Positions 8,941 through 19,698 of a stretch of DNA of 54,909 nt are shown piece by piece. The notes under the pieces are model-generated. The model did no database searches. It saw only the letters and a program-made list of their open reading frames with translations, and was not told the origin of the DNA. The DNA comes from Mesomycoplasma hyorhinis ATCC 17981 (lineage in GTDB: Bacteria; Bacillota_I; Bacilli_A; Mycoplasmatales; Metamycoplasmataceae): positions 1 through 54,909 of the forward strand of contig NZ_KB911489.1 of NCBI RefSeq assembly GCF_000383515.1. Direction: 5' to 3'. Position 1 is the first letter of the stretch. Every line of letters begins with the position of its first letter. The translations under genes were made by a program, and so were the position numbers.

Positions 8941-10000
8941 ATTCTTTAATTAAATCTTTGGTTAGTGCATAAATAAAGTTATCTAAATTAAATTCTTGTA
9001 GATCATCCATTTTTTCGCCCAAACCTATTAATTTAACATCCATATCTAATTCGTCTTTAATTGAGAAAATGATTCCTCCTTTTGAGGTACCATCCATTTT
9101 TGTTAAAACTATTCCAGAAACAGGTGTTGCTTCTTTGAAATGTTTTGCTTGTGATATTCCATTTTGACCTGTTGTTGCATCTAAAACTAATAGAGACTCA
9201 TGAGGTGCATCTGGATATTTATTTTGAATTACTTTATTAACTTTTTTGAGTTCATTCATTAAATTCACTTTATTTTGAAGTCTTCCAGCTGTATCGATGA
9301 TTAAAACATCGTAGTTTTCGCTTTCAGCTTTTTCTATTGCTCGATAAACAACAGAACCTGGATCAAATTCATTTGGATTTGGTTTTAGTATATCTGCCCC
9401 AACACGATTTGCCCAGATTTCTAATTGTTCAACAGCTGCTGCTCTAAAGGTATCTCCAGCTGCAATGAGAATTTTTTTACCTTCTTTTTTCAATTGATTT
9501 GCTATTTTGGAAATTGATGTTGTTTTTCCTGAACCATTAACACCAATCATTAAAATAATGTTTAACCTTCCATCTTTAATATTTAAATGAGTATTAATTA
9601 TAGACCTATTTGCATAAATGGTGTACATTTTATCTGCAATTAACTCGTTAATGAGTTTAGAATCAGAAATATTTTGTTTTTTTACTTCCTTTTTAAGCTC
9701 ATCGATAATTACATCAACAAAAAAAGGAGAAATATCTGACATTATTAAAATTTCTTCTAATTGTTCAAAATATTCTTCATCTACTTTAAGTTTTGATCTT
9801 TGTAATTCAATTAATTGTTCAGAAAGTGAAATATTCGCTTTTGTTAATCCAGCAACATATTTATCTATTTTTTCTTCTTTAAGTTCTTGTTTTTGCTTTT
9901 CAACTTCCTTCTTTTGCTTTGTAATTTCGTCTAATTGTTTTTCTTCATCTGTCTTAGAACGACCAAAAATTTTTTCTTTTAATCTTTTAAAAAATGACAT
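8927..10000 (-). CDS. ftsY: Signal recognition particle receptor FtsY
   Basis: A 357-residue SRP receptor GTPase that docks ribosome-SRP complexes at the membrane. The basic N terminus MSFFKRLKEKIFGRSK is followed by a Lys/Glu-rich charged A domain (about 20-60), then the NG domain: GVNGSGKTT (G1), DTFRAAAVEQLEIW, DTAGRLQ (G3) and TKMDGTSKGG (G4 and closing loop). I chose the ATG at 10000, which gives the normal FtsY N terminus. An in-frame GTG at 10069 would add 23 very basic residues but has only a distant ribosome-like site. It is the first gene of the minus-strand series and is divergent from rpsD. Confidence 0.95.
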   Translation of the reverse strand: MSFFKRLKEKIFGRSKTDEEKQLDEITKQKKEVEKQKQELKEEKIDKYVAGLTKANISLSEQLIELQRSKLKVDEEYFEQLEEILIMSDISPFFVDVIIDELKKEVKKQNISDSKLINELIADKMYTIYANRSIINTHLNIKDGRLNIILMIGVNGSGKTTSISKIANQLKKEGKKILIAAGDTFRAAAVEQLEIWANRVGADILKPNPNEFDPGSVVYRAIEKAESENYDVLIIDTAGRLQNKVNLMNELKKVNKVIQNKYPDAPHESLLVLDATTGQNGISQAKHFKEATPVSGIVLTKMDGTSKGGIIFSIKDELDMDVKLIGLGEKMDDLQEFNLDNFIYALTKDLIKEYEQQ

Positions 10001-10282
10001 ATTCTTTAAATTATAAATTAATTTTTGTTTTTGCTTCTTTTGTTGGAGAATTTTTCTTGATTTTTTCACAAAATTTTCTTTTTTTCCTTGGAAAATATAG
10101 AATTTTTATTAAAATATTTAAACATTATTTAAACAGCGAAATGGTATTTATTTTAAAATTTTAAATTTGCTTTAAATTTGTGAGTAAGAATGCTGTTATC
10201 CGAAAACATTAAATTTAAAATTCAAATAAAGAATCATTTTCCTTTTTATTAATGAAAAAATTATTATAAAAGGAGAAAAATT
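10001..10282. promoter_or_regulatory. Divergent ftsY/rpsD intergenic region (282 nt)
   Basis: Very AT-rich spacer that must hold the promoters of both ftsY (minus) and rpsD (plus). I see several TATATT/TAAAAT-like hexamers but no pair with convincing -35 and -10 spacing, so no single promoter is called. The rpsD ribosome site AAAGGAGA lies at its right end. No open frame or RNA structure stands out. Confidence 0.4.
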
Positions 10283-10900
10283 ATGTCACGTTATACAGGT
10301 CCTGTATTTAAAAAATCAAGAAGATATGGGTTTTCAATTTTAGAAACTGGAAAAGAGTTTGTTAAAGGAAAACAAAGAAAATATGCTCCAGGTCAACATG
10401 GACAAAGAAAAACTAAATTATCTGACTATGGATTACACTTATACGAAAAACAAAAAGTTCGTTTTATGTATGGAATTAATGAAAGACAATTTAGAAATAC
10501 TTTCAAAAAAGCTACTAAAAAACACGGAGTTGCAGGTACAGTTTTCTTACAAACATTAGAATCTAGATTAGATAACATAGTTTATAGAGCAGGATTTGCT
10601 GAAACAAGAAGACAAGCAAGACAATTAGTAAATCACGGTCATTTTTTATTAAATGGTAAAAAAGCTAATATTCCTTCAATGATTCTTTCTGTTGGAGATA
10701 AAATTGAGTTAACAACTAAAAAAGAAGGAAAAATTAGAAAAAATGTTCAAATTCTTGAAGCTCTTGAAAAAAACAGAACAGCTGAATGAATTAAATTAGA
10801 AAAAGATAAATTTAAAGCAACATTTGAAAGATTACCAGAAAGAAAAGAATTAAATCCAGAAATTAAAGAATCTCTAATTGTTGAGTTCTACAGCAAATAA
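10283..10900 (+). CDS. rpsD: 30S ribosomal protein S4
   Basis: A 205-residue primary 16S rRNA-binding protein of the small subunit body. It begins [19 protein letters not shown] and shows YAPGQHGQ, then the S4 RNA-binding domain [31 protein letters not shown]. One TGA encodes Trp near residue 169 ([11 protein letters not shown]), followed by the usual C terminus. The ribosome site AAAGGAGA is ideally placed. Unlike many bacteria, it stands alone here and not in the alpha operon, as is common in Firmicutes. It is followed by a strong terminator. Confidence 0.98.
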
Positions 10901-10912
10901 TATAATTATTGT

Positions 10913-10946
10913 AAAACCAGAAGAATACTTTCTTCTGGTTTTATTT
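10913..10946 (+). terminator. Intrinsic terminator after rpsD (possibly bidirectional)
   Basis: A perfect 13-bp stem, AAAACCAGAAGAA at 10913-10925 with its complement at 10930-10942 and a TACT loop. T-rich sequence follows on the plus strand. Because the arms end in A and T runs, it could also terminate the convergent peptidase pseudogene that ends at 10969. Confidence 0.9.
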
Positions 10947-10968
10947 TGCTTCTTTTTTATAGGATTTA

Positions 10969-13900
10969 CTAAGTAAAAATGCTTTCTGTAAAATCTTTTG
11001 TACTTCATTTATAAATATTAATCATAGCTTTTATAAAAGCAAAAATTTCTGTATTATCATCATAACCTTGTTTTAAAGAATGTGAATTATGAAAATCTCT
11101 TTTAGTATTTCTTCTACAATTTTATCTACATTTTTAAAGTAAAATGAAGGTGTTTCTATTTTTGAACTTCCCTGGAATTTTGTATATTCATAATTAAAAT
11201 CATTAATTTTTTTAAGTTTATCTTGCTTAGCTAAAACTTCTTTATACATAGCTTTTTTAAAATCTTTAAAAGTTTTGTATTTATAATCTACATTATTGAG
11301 CTTGAAAATTTTTTGAAACACTTCATCGTATGTGAGTCTGTTTTTACCAGGCTCTAACATCATATTTGAAACATAGGGTGGCATTCCTTTTTGATAACCA
11401 AAAGCTGCAAGTAGTTCAAAAGCAATTCTTCTAAAAGAGTAATCACCTGGCGAACCTGTTTTATTCTCTGCTGTAGCTCAAAAGGCTTTAAACATTGGAA
11501 TTTGGTAGTATCAATCTTTCCTTTGAATACCATATTTTAAAGTGTTTGTGGGCGTAAAAATTATTAAATCATTATCTACAAAATCATTTATAGAATTTAA
11601 ATTCAACCTTTTTATTTCTTCTTTATTTAGTTTTTGTATGTTATTTTGACCACTTGAATCTGTTGTAATTTTGGCTAAAAAATCAACAGCTCTTTCTGGC
11701 TTATTTTGTGTTAATTGAATCAGTGCTTTTGCTTGTGTAGCTTCAAGTAAATAAACTAAATCAAAAATATTTTTAAAGTAATTTTGTAAATCTTGTTCTG
11801 ATTTAAATTGGTATGGGGTTGTGTTTCTTAACTTGATATTTCATTTTGTTTGTCTATTATATTTAGTTCCTATTATTTCTTTATCTTTAATATTGGAATA
11901 ATCTTTGATTGTATTAATACCAAAAAATCTTGATTTGCTTCATAAGTTGATTCAAATAAACCTCTTGCAAATAGTTCAGGTTCAAGGTCTAATCGTCTTT
12001 GATGATTTTCAAATAAAATTGTTCTATCATAAGCGTGAGTAAGTTCGTGTGAATATGTTGCTCAACCAAAATCTGTTAGTATTCTAGCGTTTTGAAAATG
12101 GACAATATCTTGTGTTTCTCCATAATAAGCTTGAACTTCTCCTCTATGTCCTTGTGAATTTGAGTAATAGTCTATTAAAGGACCAAAAAAATTATAGTAT
12201 GAAGCAATATCATAATCTTCTCTTGGATTTAATCATCTATTTTTCTGTTTTTGATCAACCAAATTAAATCCATCTACTATTAATGTAGTTCTAAATAATT
12301 TCATTTTTGATTCATTAGAAATTATCCTAGATCAAAAATCAGACCAACTTCTTTGAGCTGTAGCTATTTGCTGGATTTTTTCTTCTAATTCCTTTATTTT
12401 TGAATGATTTTTTAAATTTATATAGCTTTCATACATACCCACAGATAAAGAATTTATAGTTGAAATTATGTAAACAGTTTGCTCTGGTAAGGTAAGTAAA
12501 ACGGGAATTCAGGCTTTGTAATTTGGGTGATTTTTTAACTTAAATCAAATTTTGTTTACTTTGCTTTCATCATTAGATTCTTGTAATTTTTTTAAATCAT
12601 CATATTTTGAATTTTCTTCAACTATGTAGGCTTTGGTTGTATTTTTAAATCAAGTATTTGCGGCTAATGAAGAAATATTTAACTGATTTTCTATGACTTC
12701 AAAATATGTTTTATTTACTAATGATTTAAAATTCTCATCAAAAAAGTAATTATATTCTTTGACTTATAAGTATCTTTATCAACTACACCTTGTATTTTGT
12801 TTTTATAATATCTAGAAGGATATCAATGTGGAAGATATTGTTTAAAATCATTAGGTAAATCTATTAAATAATCTAGTATTAAAACTTTTTTATTTTTATT
12901 AAATCAATTTGAAAATAAAAGTCAATTTTTAAAATTTCACCTATTTATATTAAAGTTAAATCATCTATTTAAATATGAAAGAATAAATACTAATTTTTCT
13001 TTATTTTCTTTTATTTTTGTAGCTAATCTTCGTTTTTGATCATCAGTAATATTTACTGAATTAACATAAAAATTAAAAATATTAGAAATAATTTCTTTTG
13101 CTTTAATTTTTGTTTCGTTAAAAGATTTTTCTAAAAATAATTTTTTAAGATCAGTATTATTAGCTGATAGCAAACCATTATAACTATCTGAATATAAATT
13201 AAGCGTGGATAAATCACCTAAATCTAATTGAACTGAATTTTCATTTTGACAACGAAAGCAATATATAAAAGTTCATTATTATTGTTTTTTATTTTATATT
13301 CTACAAGATTGTTTTCTGTTTTAAAAAATTCAACATCATATATTTTTGTAAAATTATTTTCAAATCTTATTTCTAATTTTTTAATTAAATTATCTTGATT
13401 ATGATTTTGAACTACTTCATTTTGATCATTTAGATTTGTTATCGAAACGATATTTTTGCCTTCGAAAAAATTCTTCATGTTTTCTTCTATTGGATTATTT
13501 TTATCGATAGAAGCAAAAGGCATTGATGTATGTGAAATAGAATTAGAAATTGGTTTTTCAATTTCGTTCTGCATTTTTTCAGTACTATTTTGTGAAATTT
13601 CTACATCTTATTTATTTAAATTAATTGTATCTTTTGAAATTGTTTCTGTATTCGTACTTATTTTTATAACTTCGTCTTTGTTTTTATCTTCTTTTGTTTT
13701 AGTTTCAACTAAAGAAATATGATTTTTATTTGGTTCTGTAAAAATTACTTTTTTGCTTGTTTTTTCTTCATTTTGGTTAGGATTTTCTTGGATAACATCT
13801 TGGGATTTAGTGCTATTTTCTTTTTTTGAAAAGATGAATTTGTTTGATTATGTGAAGAATTGAAATCTGTGTTTTTTAAATGAATATCTGTTTTTGGATG

Positions 13901-14523
13901 ATCAGACGTTTTATTAGATTTGTGGGTTTGGCTTGTTTCTGTATTTTCATTCTGATTTTTATCTTTTAAATTATTTTGTGGTTTATCTTGTGAATTTAAT
14001 TGTCCAGAAATATTATTAAGTCGAGAGTTCTGTGAAGGCTCTTCTGAGGATTTTTCTTTATTTTCTTTATTAATTTTTAAGTTTTGAGAAACTGTTATGT
14101 TTTTGTTTAGATTTTTATCTAAATCGCCGAGTGTACTATAATTTTTGTTTTAATTTTTGTTTCTGTTTTTTCAGTAGTTAGGTGAAGAGATTTGTCATCA
14201 ATGGATATCTTGTTTTCTGGTTGCTGAATCTTTATGATTTTAGGAATAATATTTAATGATTTGTTTTGTAAGTTTTGATTATCGTTTTCATTGTCAGAAA
14301 TATTGATTTTTTTATCATCTGAAGAATCTTTTGCTTTATTATCTTTGCTTTTTTTATTATCTTGTGGAAGCAAACAATTATCATTATAAATATTTAAATT
14401 TTGCTTTTGGTCTTGTATTTTGGGCTTAGAATAAATTATTCCTAAAGTTGTAGAAATAGTAATGATAGATGAAGCTAATAATGCTGAAGAAATGATGGTA
14501 ATTTTCTTCTTAGAACTTTTCAT
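10969..14523 (-). pseudogene. Decayed M26/Zmp-type zinc metallopeptidase, surface-anchored
   Basis: A large degraded gene of about 1,185 codons. The intact N terminus is a Lys-rich signal/anchor (KKKITIISSALLASSIITIS) followed by long Lys/Asn/Asp/Glu-rich linkers. The middle, in one frame, holds YSHELTHAYDRT (HExxH at 12035-12049) and, about 20 residues on, LEPELFARGLFEST. This matches the HExxH...E zinc site of the IgA1-protease/Zmp family (peptidase M26). The frame is broken repeatedly: about 14120-14150, an A7/T7 run at 13821-13827, an in-frame TAA at 13608-13610, about 13226-13255, about 12760, the six-base run at 11922-11927 (one base lost), and about 11100. Neighbouring genes are intact, so decay is more likely than sequencing error. 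The original stop is TAG at 10969-10971. Confidence 0.85.
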
Positions 14524-14531
14524 ATTTTTAT

Positions 14532-14537
14532 ATTATA
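14532..14537 (-). promoter_or_regulatory. -10 element 8 nt before the peptidase pseudogene start
   Basis: TATAAT on the minus strand with 8 nt to the ATG at 14523 and no ribosome site between. This spacing predicts a transcript that begins at or next to the start codon (leaderless). No clear -35 was identified. Confidence 0.5.
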
Positions 14538-14553
14538 AATGAAGAAATTTAAA

Positions 14554-15468
14554 TTAAACTTCAATTTCATCAGGATTTGTAATCTGCAATAAAATGTACA
14601 ACATTATTCTTTTAATTCTACTACTTGTATATCGTTTAGAATTAACTCTGTTAATAAACGAATCAAAATCAGGAGCGTTAATATGTTTTTTAAAAAGATT
14701 TTGGATTCCTTCAGAAACTAAATGGAATTGAGCTAATTCTTCAGAAGATTTTTCTCTAACTATTTTTTGAAACTGTGGATAGTGATTTTCGATTCTGTCA
14801 GGAGTAGAAATAAATTTCATAGGGCTATATTGTGAAATGTCTTCATTTTTATAGATTAATTTACGTAAATAAGATGCAGAAGCAAAATGATCTTCTGGTG
14901 TTTCTGAGTGAAAATTAATAGTTCTTTTTAGACAGTGAGCCTTAATACTATAATTATTAAAAACAATGGCTTTAACATATTCAAAACCTAAAATATCATT
15001 AGGTAAAGTAATAAGTGAACCTGTTAATTCCTTAAGAGCTAGTGCTGAAGCATTTGGAAAAGAATTTCCTTGTTTTAAAAACATTTTTATGAGTTGATTA
15101 TACTTTTCAAAATTATCTTTAATTGTAGTAGCTAAAAAATACATTTGATCAATATTATTTGATTCAGAGCCGAAAATTAATTTATCTATTTTATTTTCTG
15201 CAACAATTTCTATAGCCCCTTGAGCAAAAATATGAGCGGCTTGAGTTGCATATTTAAAAGGTAATTTTATAACTTCATCTGCTCCAAATTTTAAAGCAAA
15301 TTGTTTTCTAGTTTCAAAATCAGCTACTGCCAACTCACCTCTTTGAGTATATTTTCCGCTTAAGATTACAACAATTTTTTCATTTGGAAAATGTTTTTTA
15401 ACATAATTTAGTTGATAAATATGACCATTATGAAAAGGATTATATTCTGCTATTATTGCTATTGACAT
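14554..15468 (-). CDS. tmcAL: tRNA(Met) cytidine acetate ligase TmcAL
   Basis: A 304-residue enzyme of the TmcAL (YlbM) family, which activates acetate with ATP to make N4-acetylcytidine at the wobble base of elongator tRNA-Met. The nucleotidyltransferase signature [14 protein letters not shown] is at residues 8-21, followed by [24 protein letters not shown] second conserved region, [15 protein letters not shown], lies near 145. It is shorter than the roughly 400-residue Bacillus protein and ends after the region around ITNPDEIEV, apparently normal for mycoplasmas. No ribosome site: TATAAT lies 8 nt upstream, so the message may be leaderless. Confidence 0.92.
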   Translation of the reverse strand: MSIAIIAEYNPFHNGHIYQLNYVKKHFPNEKIVVILSGKYTQRGELAVADFETRKQFALKFGADEVIKLPFKYATQAAHIFAQGAIEIVAENKIDKLIFGSESNNIDQMYFLATTIKDNFEKYNQLIKMFLKQGNSFPNASALALKELTGSLITLPNDILGFEYVKAIVFNNYSIKAHCLKRTINFHSETPEDHFASASYLRKLIYKNEDISQYSPMKFISTPDRIENHYPQFQKIVREKSSEELAQFHLVSEGIQNLFKKHINAPDFDSFINRVNSKRYTSSRIKRIMLYILLQITNPDEIEV

Positions 15469-15476
15469 ATTAAATA

Positions 15477-15482
15477 ATTATA
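15477..15482 (-). promoter_or_regulatory. -10 element 8 nt before tmcAL
   Basis: TATAAT on the minus strand, separated by 8 nt from the tmcAL ATG at 15468. There is no Shine-Dalgarno sequence. The position suggests transcription starting at the start codon. Confidence 0.5.
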
Positions 15483-15505
15483 TTATTTTTGTAATATTTC
15501 GAATT

Positions 15506-15537
15506 AAAAACAACACCTTGATTTGGGTGTTGTTTTT
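15506..15537 (-). terminator. Terminator at the end of the nucleoside ABC operon
   Basis: A perfect 12-bp stem AAAAACAACACC/GGTGTTGTTTTT with an 8-nt loop. It follows the BMP lipoprotein stop (15572) by 35 nt and precedes the tmcAL promoter, so it closes the nucleoside transporter operon. Confidence 0.88.
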
Positions 15538-15571
15538 AAATTATTGTTGAATTTCTATCTATGAATAGATA

Positions 15572-16933
15572 TTATGCTGTTGTAGTAGTTGTTCCGTTAA
15601 TTTTTTTAATTAATTCGTTTAAAGCTTTTTCATTATCTTTTGCATCATTATCATTAATTAACATTGTAGGAATACCTAAAACACTTTTGTAATTTGTTGG
15701 ATTGGCTTGAATTTGTTTTTTAAAATCTGCTGTAGCTTCATTTAAAAATTCTTGTGCTTTTACTTTATCTGCATCTGCAACTGTAGAATTAGAAACACCA
15801 ACGAAATCATCTGAAATTCCTTTATAAACTGTAGCGTTTGCTGGATTTGTTAACTTGAATGATCTAAATGAACCTAAAAATTTAGAATCTTCTTTTTTTA
15901 GTCAAATATCAGTTAAGACTTCGTAAATGGTTCTTCCTAAATGTTTTTCTATTGATGTGAAAAAGACTGTAGCAGGGGAAAAAATTTTTGATTGATCTGT
16001 GTCTACACCTATTAAGTATTTTGTGTCTTTATTTGATTTTTTTATTGCATCAACCACTGAGCTAGTTAATGAACCTGCCACTGGTAAAACAAGTGAAGAT
16101 TTATTTACTATTCCATTAATAAATGTAGCTGTTTTATCATTAGAAATAAAACCTGTATCAATGTTAATATTATTATCTGAAATTGTTACTTTAGCGGTTG
16201 GATTGTCATTGTTATACTTTGCTATTCCTGCTAAAAATCCCGCTATAAAGTCAGTAACTCCAGCTCCGTGTCCACCACCAAATGGAGCAATAGTTCTTTT
16301 TGCTTCATCATTTGGGAATTTATATGCTAAAAATTTAGACGACGCATACCCTGCAATAAAACCTGCTTCTTCTGTTTTATATAGTAATGAAATAAAGTGT
16401 CCTGCTTTAATTAAATCTTTATCTTCTTTTGATAAATCTCAATCTACTGCAACTATTATGACTTTTTTTTCTGCTAATAAATCGCTGTATTTTTTACCAT
16501 TAGAATCGGTTTGTTTTAAAAACTTTGGAAATTCTTGTCCTTGTTGAAAACCGGTTAAAATTCAAACATTTTTATTTCCATTTAAAAAATTTTTGTACTT
16601 ACCAATAAGTTCAGATTGATTATTAGTCTCTTGTGAAACTCTATCAAGATTAGTTGTTTTTTCTATTTGATCATAATGCTCTAAAACAGCTTCTCAAATT
16701 GATTGATTAAATGATTTGTCTTGTACAGTTCCGCCTGCTGTTAATAAAACTGTGTTAAAGTCAAAGTTTTTTGCTTTTTCTATTTCTGCTTGTCTATCTT
16801 TAACAAAAGAATTATCAAAAATTCTTATTATTTTTCCTTCTTTGTCAGTTTCTCCACAAGAAACAAAGGTTGCTACTGATGCTACTGTTGATATTGTTCC
16901 TGTTAAAAATAATAATGATTTTTTAAAATTCAT
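15572..16933 (-). CDS. BMP-family substrate-binding lipoprotein (nucleoside ABC importer, P48-like)
   Basis: A 453-residue lipoprotein that should bind nucleosides outside the cell and pass them to the two permeases encoded upstream. The signal peptide ends in the lipobox TFVSC (Cys about residue 26). BMP-family landmarks are LLTAGGTVQDKSFNQSIWEA, VDWDLS, GGGHGAGVTDFIAGFLAGI and LIGVDTD. Many TGA codons read as Trp. It has its own ribosome site (GAGGTGA) and an 85-nt gap from the permease, where a TATATT/TATTAT-like -10 lies, so it may be transcribed separately for high expression. Mycoplasma homologues (P48-type) are immunodominant surface proteins. The exact substrate is inferred from the family. 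Confidence 0.9.
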
Positions 16934-17018
16934 AAATTCACCTCACTTAATAATTAAATGTACAATTTAAAAACATAATATACCATAAAAACAAAAAAAA
17001 TATAAAGTTTTTGATCTT

Positions 17019-17948
17019 CTACCTCAATGATTTGTCATAAGGAAGACCGACTGCTTTTGGAGCAATTGTATTTTTTGATGTAAATATTAATATTATTAAT
17101 GTTACTAAATATGGTAATAAATAGAAAATATTTTGATAAGTTTTAATACTTTCGAAAATTCCACTTCCATTACCTATAACTGTAGTAACTGAATAAATTA
17201 AAGAAAATATAATAGAAGCTATTGCTATATAAACAACTTTTCATCTTCCCATAATTAAAATCGTTAAAGCAATAAACCCTAAACCACTAACATTTCCACT
17301 AAAAGCTACACCTAAATATTGTGATCAGATACTACCTGCAATTCCTGCTAAAAATCCTGAGATTAAAACACCTTGTCATTTGTAGAAATTAACATTAATA
17401 CCTGCAGCATCTGCAGCTTGTGGATTTTCACCAATTGATTTTAGTCTAAGACCTCATTTTGTGTACTTAAATGCTATAAAAATGAAGACAAAAATCAAAA
17501 TTGTAATAACTACTTTTAAAGAAATAATATTTAAAAAATTAGAATTATCTGTAGAAGCCGCTAGTTCTTGTAAATCATACTGAAACTTTTGTGCATTTGC
17601 TCCGGTAAATCTTAAAAGTAAAACAGAAATTGATCCAGCTAATAAATTAATAGCTACTCCCGAAATTATATGATTACCCTTCAATTTTATAGTGATAAGT
17701 CCATGAAGAGCTGAAAATAACATCGTAATTAATGAAGCTAGCAATAACACAACTAGCGACATTATTGGACTAGTAGTTTTAAAAGATTGTGCTAATAAAC
17801 CAAAAAACGTAGCTCCTATTATCATCATCCCGTCAATTGCTATATTAACAATTCCAACTCTTTCACTAAAAAATCCAGAATATGTAGCAATTAAAATAAT
17901 GGAAACAAATAAAAAGAAGAAAATTATAATTTGATTTAGTTCAACCAT
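17019..17948 (-). CDS. nupQ: Nucleoside ABC transporter permease (NupQ/YufQ-like)
   Basis: A 309-residue membrane permease of the BMP/nucleoside importer class with about nine hydrophobic segments. Typical segments include SERVGIVNIAIDGMMIIGA, LKGNHIISGVAINLLA and GLRLKSIGENPQAADAAGI, the conserved cytoplasmic loop that contacts the ATPase. The ATG at 17948 is chosen: GGAGG lies 9 nt upstream, inside the end of the preceding gene. A TTG three codons further up is less likely. The start lies 1 nt after the upstream permease stop, so the two are coupled. The symbol is by analogy with the Bacillus nupNOPQ operon. Confidence 0.9.
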
Positions 17949-17949
17949 A

Positions 17950-19698
17950 TTACTCAACCTCCTTTTTAGATTTTTTACATATTTTAGCTTTAATTTTGTT
18001 TATTGTAATTATTACTTTTTCTTCTTCTATAGCTAAAAACTCTTTTAAATTCTTCTTAAATGAAGTGTTTAAAACAAAAATATTAGCTTTATGTTTTTGC
18101 TTTTGATGTTTTAACTTGTTATAACCTAAACTATCTAATTTTTCATCTAATTGTTTTCTTTTTTGATGTATCTTACTAAATTCAGCAAGTGTTTCATCAT
18201 CTGATATTTTATCTTTAGTTGAATTTAGTGCTTTGATATTTTTATAATTATTTAAAAACTCATTTTCTAATTCTGTTTTCAATTTTTTTCATTCTGATTT
18301 GTGTTGTGCAATAGATTGTTTAATAATTTTTTTACTTAAACAATTATGTTTAAAATGAAGAATTAATAAACGAAGATAAGTAGGAAATAAAGCAAGATTT
18401 CGTTGGTTATATTCGTTGTTTAAATAATTTATTTTTTCTTCAATTATTTGAACTTTTGCTTCTAAAAGTTTTGAATTCTTCCCTTTTTCTGAACTAGTTT
18501 TTAACTTACTATCTTTTTCTTTTTTGAAAGCAATTCATTGTTCTTTTTGTTTAGATTTTCAAAATACCTGTGCTTTTATAAATAAATAAGCTTTATAAAT
18601 GAAGGTAAGTGGTTTAAATTTTGTAAATACAATTGAAATTGCTGATAAGTAAACTACAATACCAAAAATGATAGAAATTGAATTTGAATCAAGATTATAA
18701 TCAATACTTTGTAAATTGGAACTTCCACTAAAAATTATTGAATAAAATAGAGAAACTAAAATAGAACCAATTGGTGAATTATAAGCTAGAAGTGCTATTA
18801 AAATAGTGTCAAAACCTTCTTTTAGCGGTGCTCTGGCACTGAATAACATATTTTTTTGTAAAATCACGTATCATAAAAATCCAGCAACACCAGCAATTAA
18901 AGCAGAGAAGGAAAGAGAAGAAATAACAAGGAATTTTTCATTTGTTCCGGCATATTTTGAAGCATTTAAATTTAATCCTGACATTTTGATTTTGTATCCA
19001 ATAGTAGTTTTTTGGAATACAAATCACATTAATGTGGCAAAAATTACCACCACAAACAACATCATAATTATAAAATTGTTGCTAGTTGTAAAGGTAGGTA
19101 AAGTGATTGATTGAGAAACATCATCACCTAAATAAAAATTTCATAGTTTAGCTGAAAATATTTGATAAAACAAATAAAAAATTATTCAATTAAGTAAAAT
19201 CGTTGAAATAACTTCGTTAATTTTGAAAAATGCTTTAAGAACACCAGCAATAAAACCAATAAATGCACTAAATAAAATTCCAACTAAAAATGCTAAGAAA
19301 ATGAAGCCATGTGAAACTGGTTCACCTATTTTGGCTGAATTAATTAAAATAAGTAGCGACACTCCACCAGCCGTCATCATTTGACTAGGTATTCCTATAT
19401 TGAAAATTCCAGCTTTAAATCCTGTTCCTACAGCTATTCCACCAAAAGTAAATATAACAACTAACAATAAAGTGTCATAAGTTTTTAATTCTGAAAACGC
19501 AGTATTAAAAATCTCTTGGATTACTTCGGATGGTTTTGCAGTTGATGAAATAAAAATAAAAGCAATTAATAGACCAAAAAAGATAGACCATAATGAATTA
19601 AAAACTTTTCTTCTTGCTGAAATACTTTCATTATTGAAAATAAAATTCATTATTTTTGATAAATTAAATTCTTTCATTTTAGTAAAAACATTAGTCAT
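17950..19698 (-). CDS. nupP: Nucleoside ABC transporter permease with long charged cytoplasmic tail (NupP/YufP-like)
   Basis: A 582-residue protein. Residues 1 to about 380 form a normal YufP-type permease: GGIAVGTGFKAGIFNIGIPS, FFKINEVISTILLNW and TIGYKIKMSGLNLNASKYAG are the conserved parts. After the last membrane segment (ending about residue 380, KAYLFIKAQVF) comes a roughly 200-residue extension rich in Lys, Glu and Gln with heptad-like helices and no hydrophobic segment. Ordinary members lack this tail. In-frame TGA codons within the tail (for example KSEWKKLK) show it belongs to the gene. The ATG at 19698 has GGAGG 8 nt upstream and overlaps the ATPase end by 8 nt. Confidence 0.88.

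Noticed and set aside
10001-10069. GTG start at 10069 for FtsY
   Set aside because: Adds 23 basic residues not expected in FtsY and lacks a well-spaced ribosome site; kept only as an alternative.
15999-16547. Long open frame on the plus strand (182 codons)
   Set aside because: It is fully antisense to the BMP lipoprotein gene, whose frame shows a clear signal peptide and family motifs. The plus-strand product has no recognisable domain or ribosome site.
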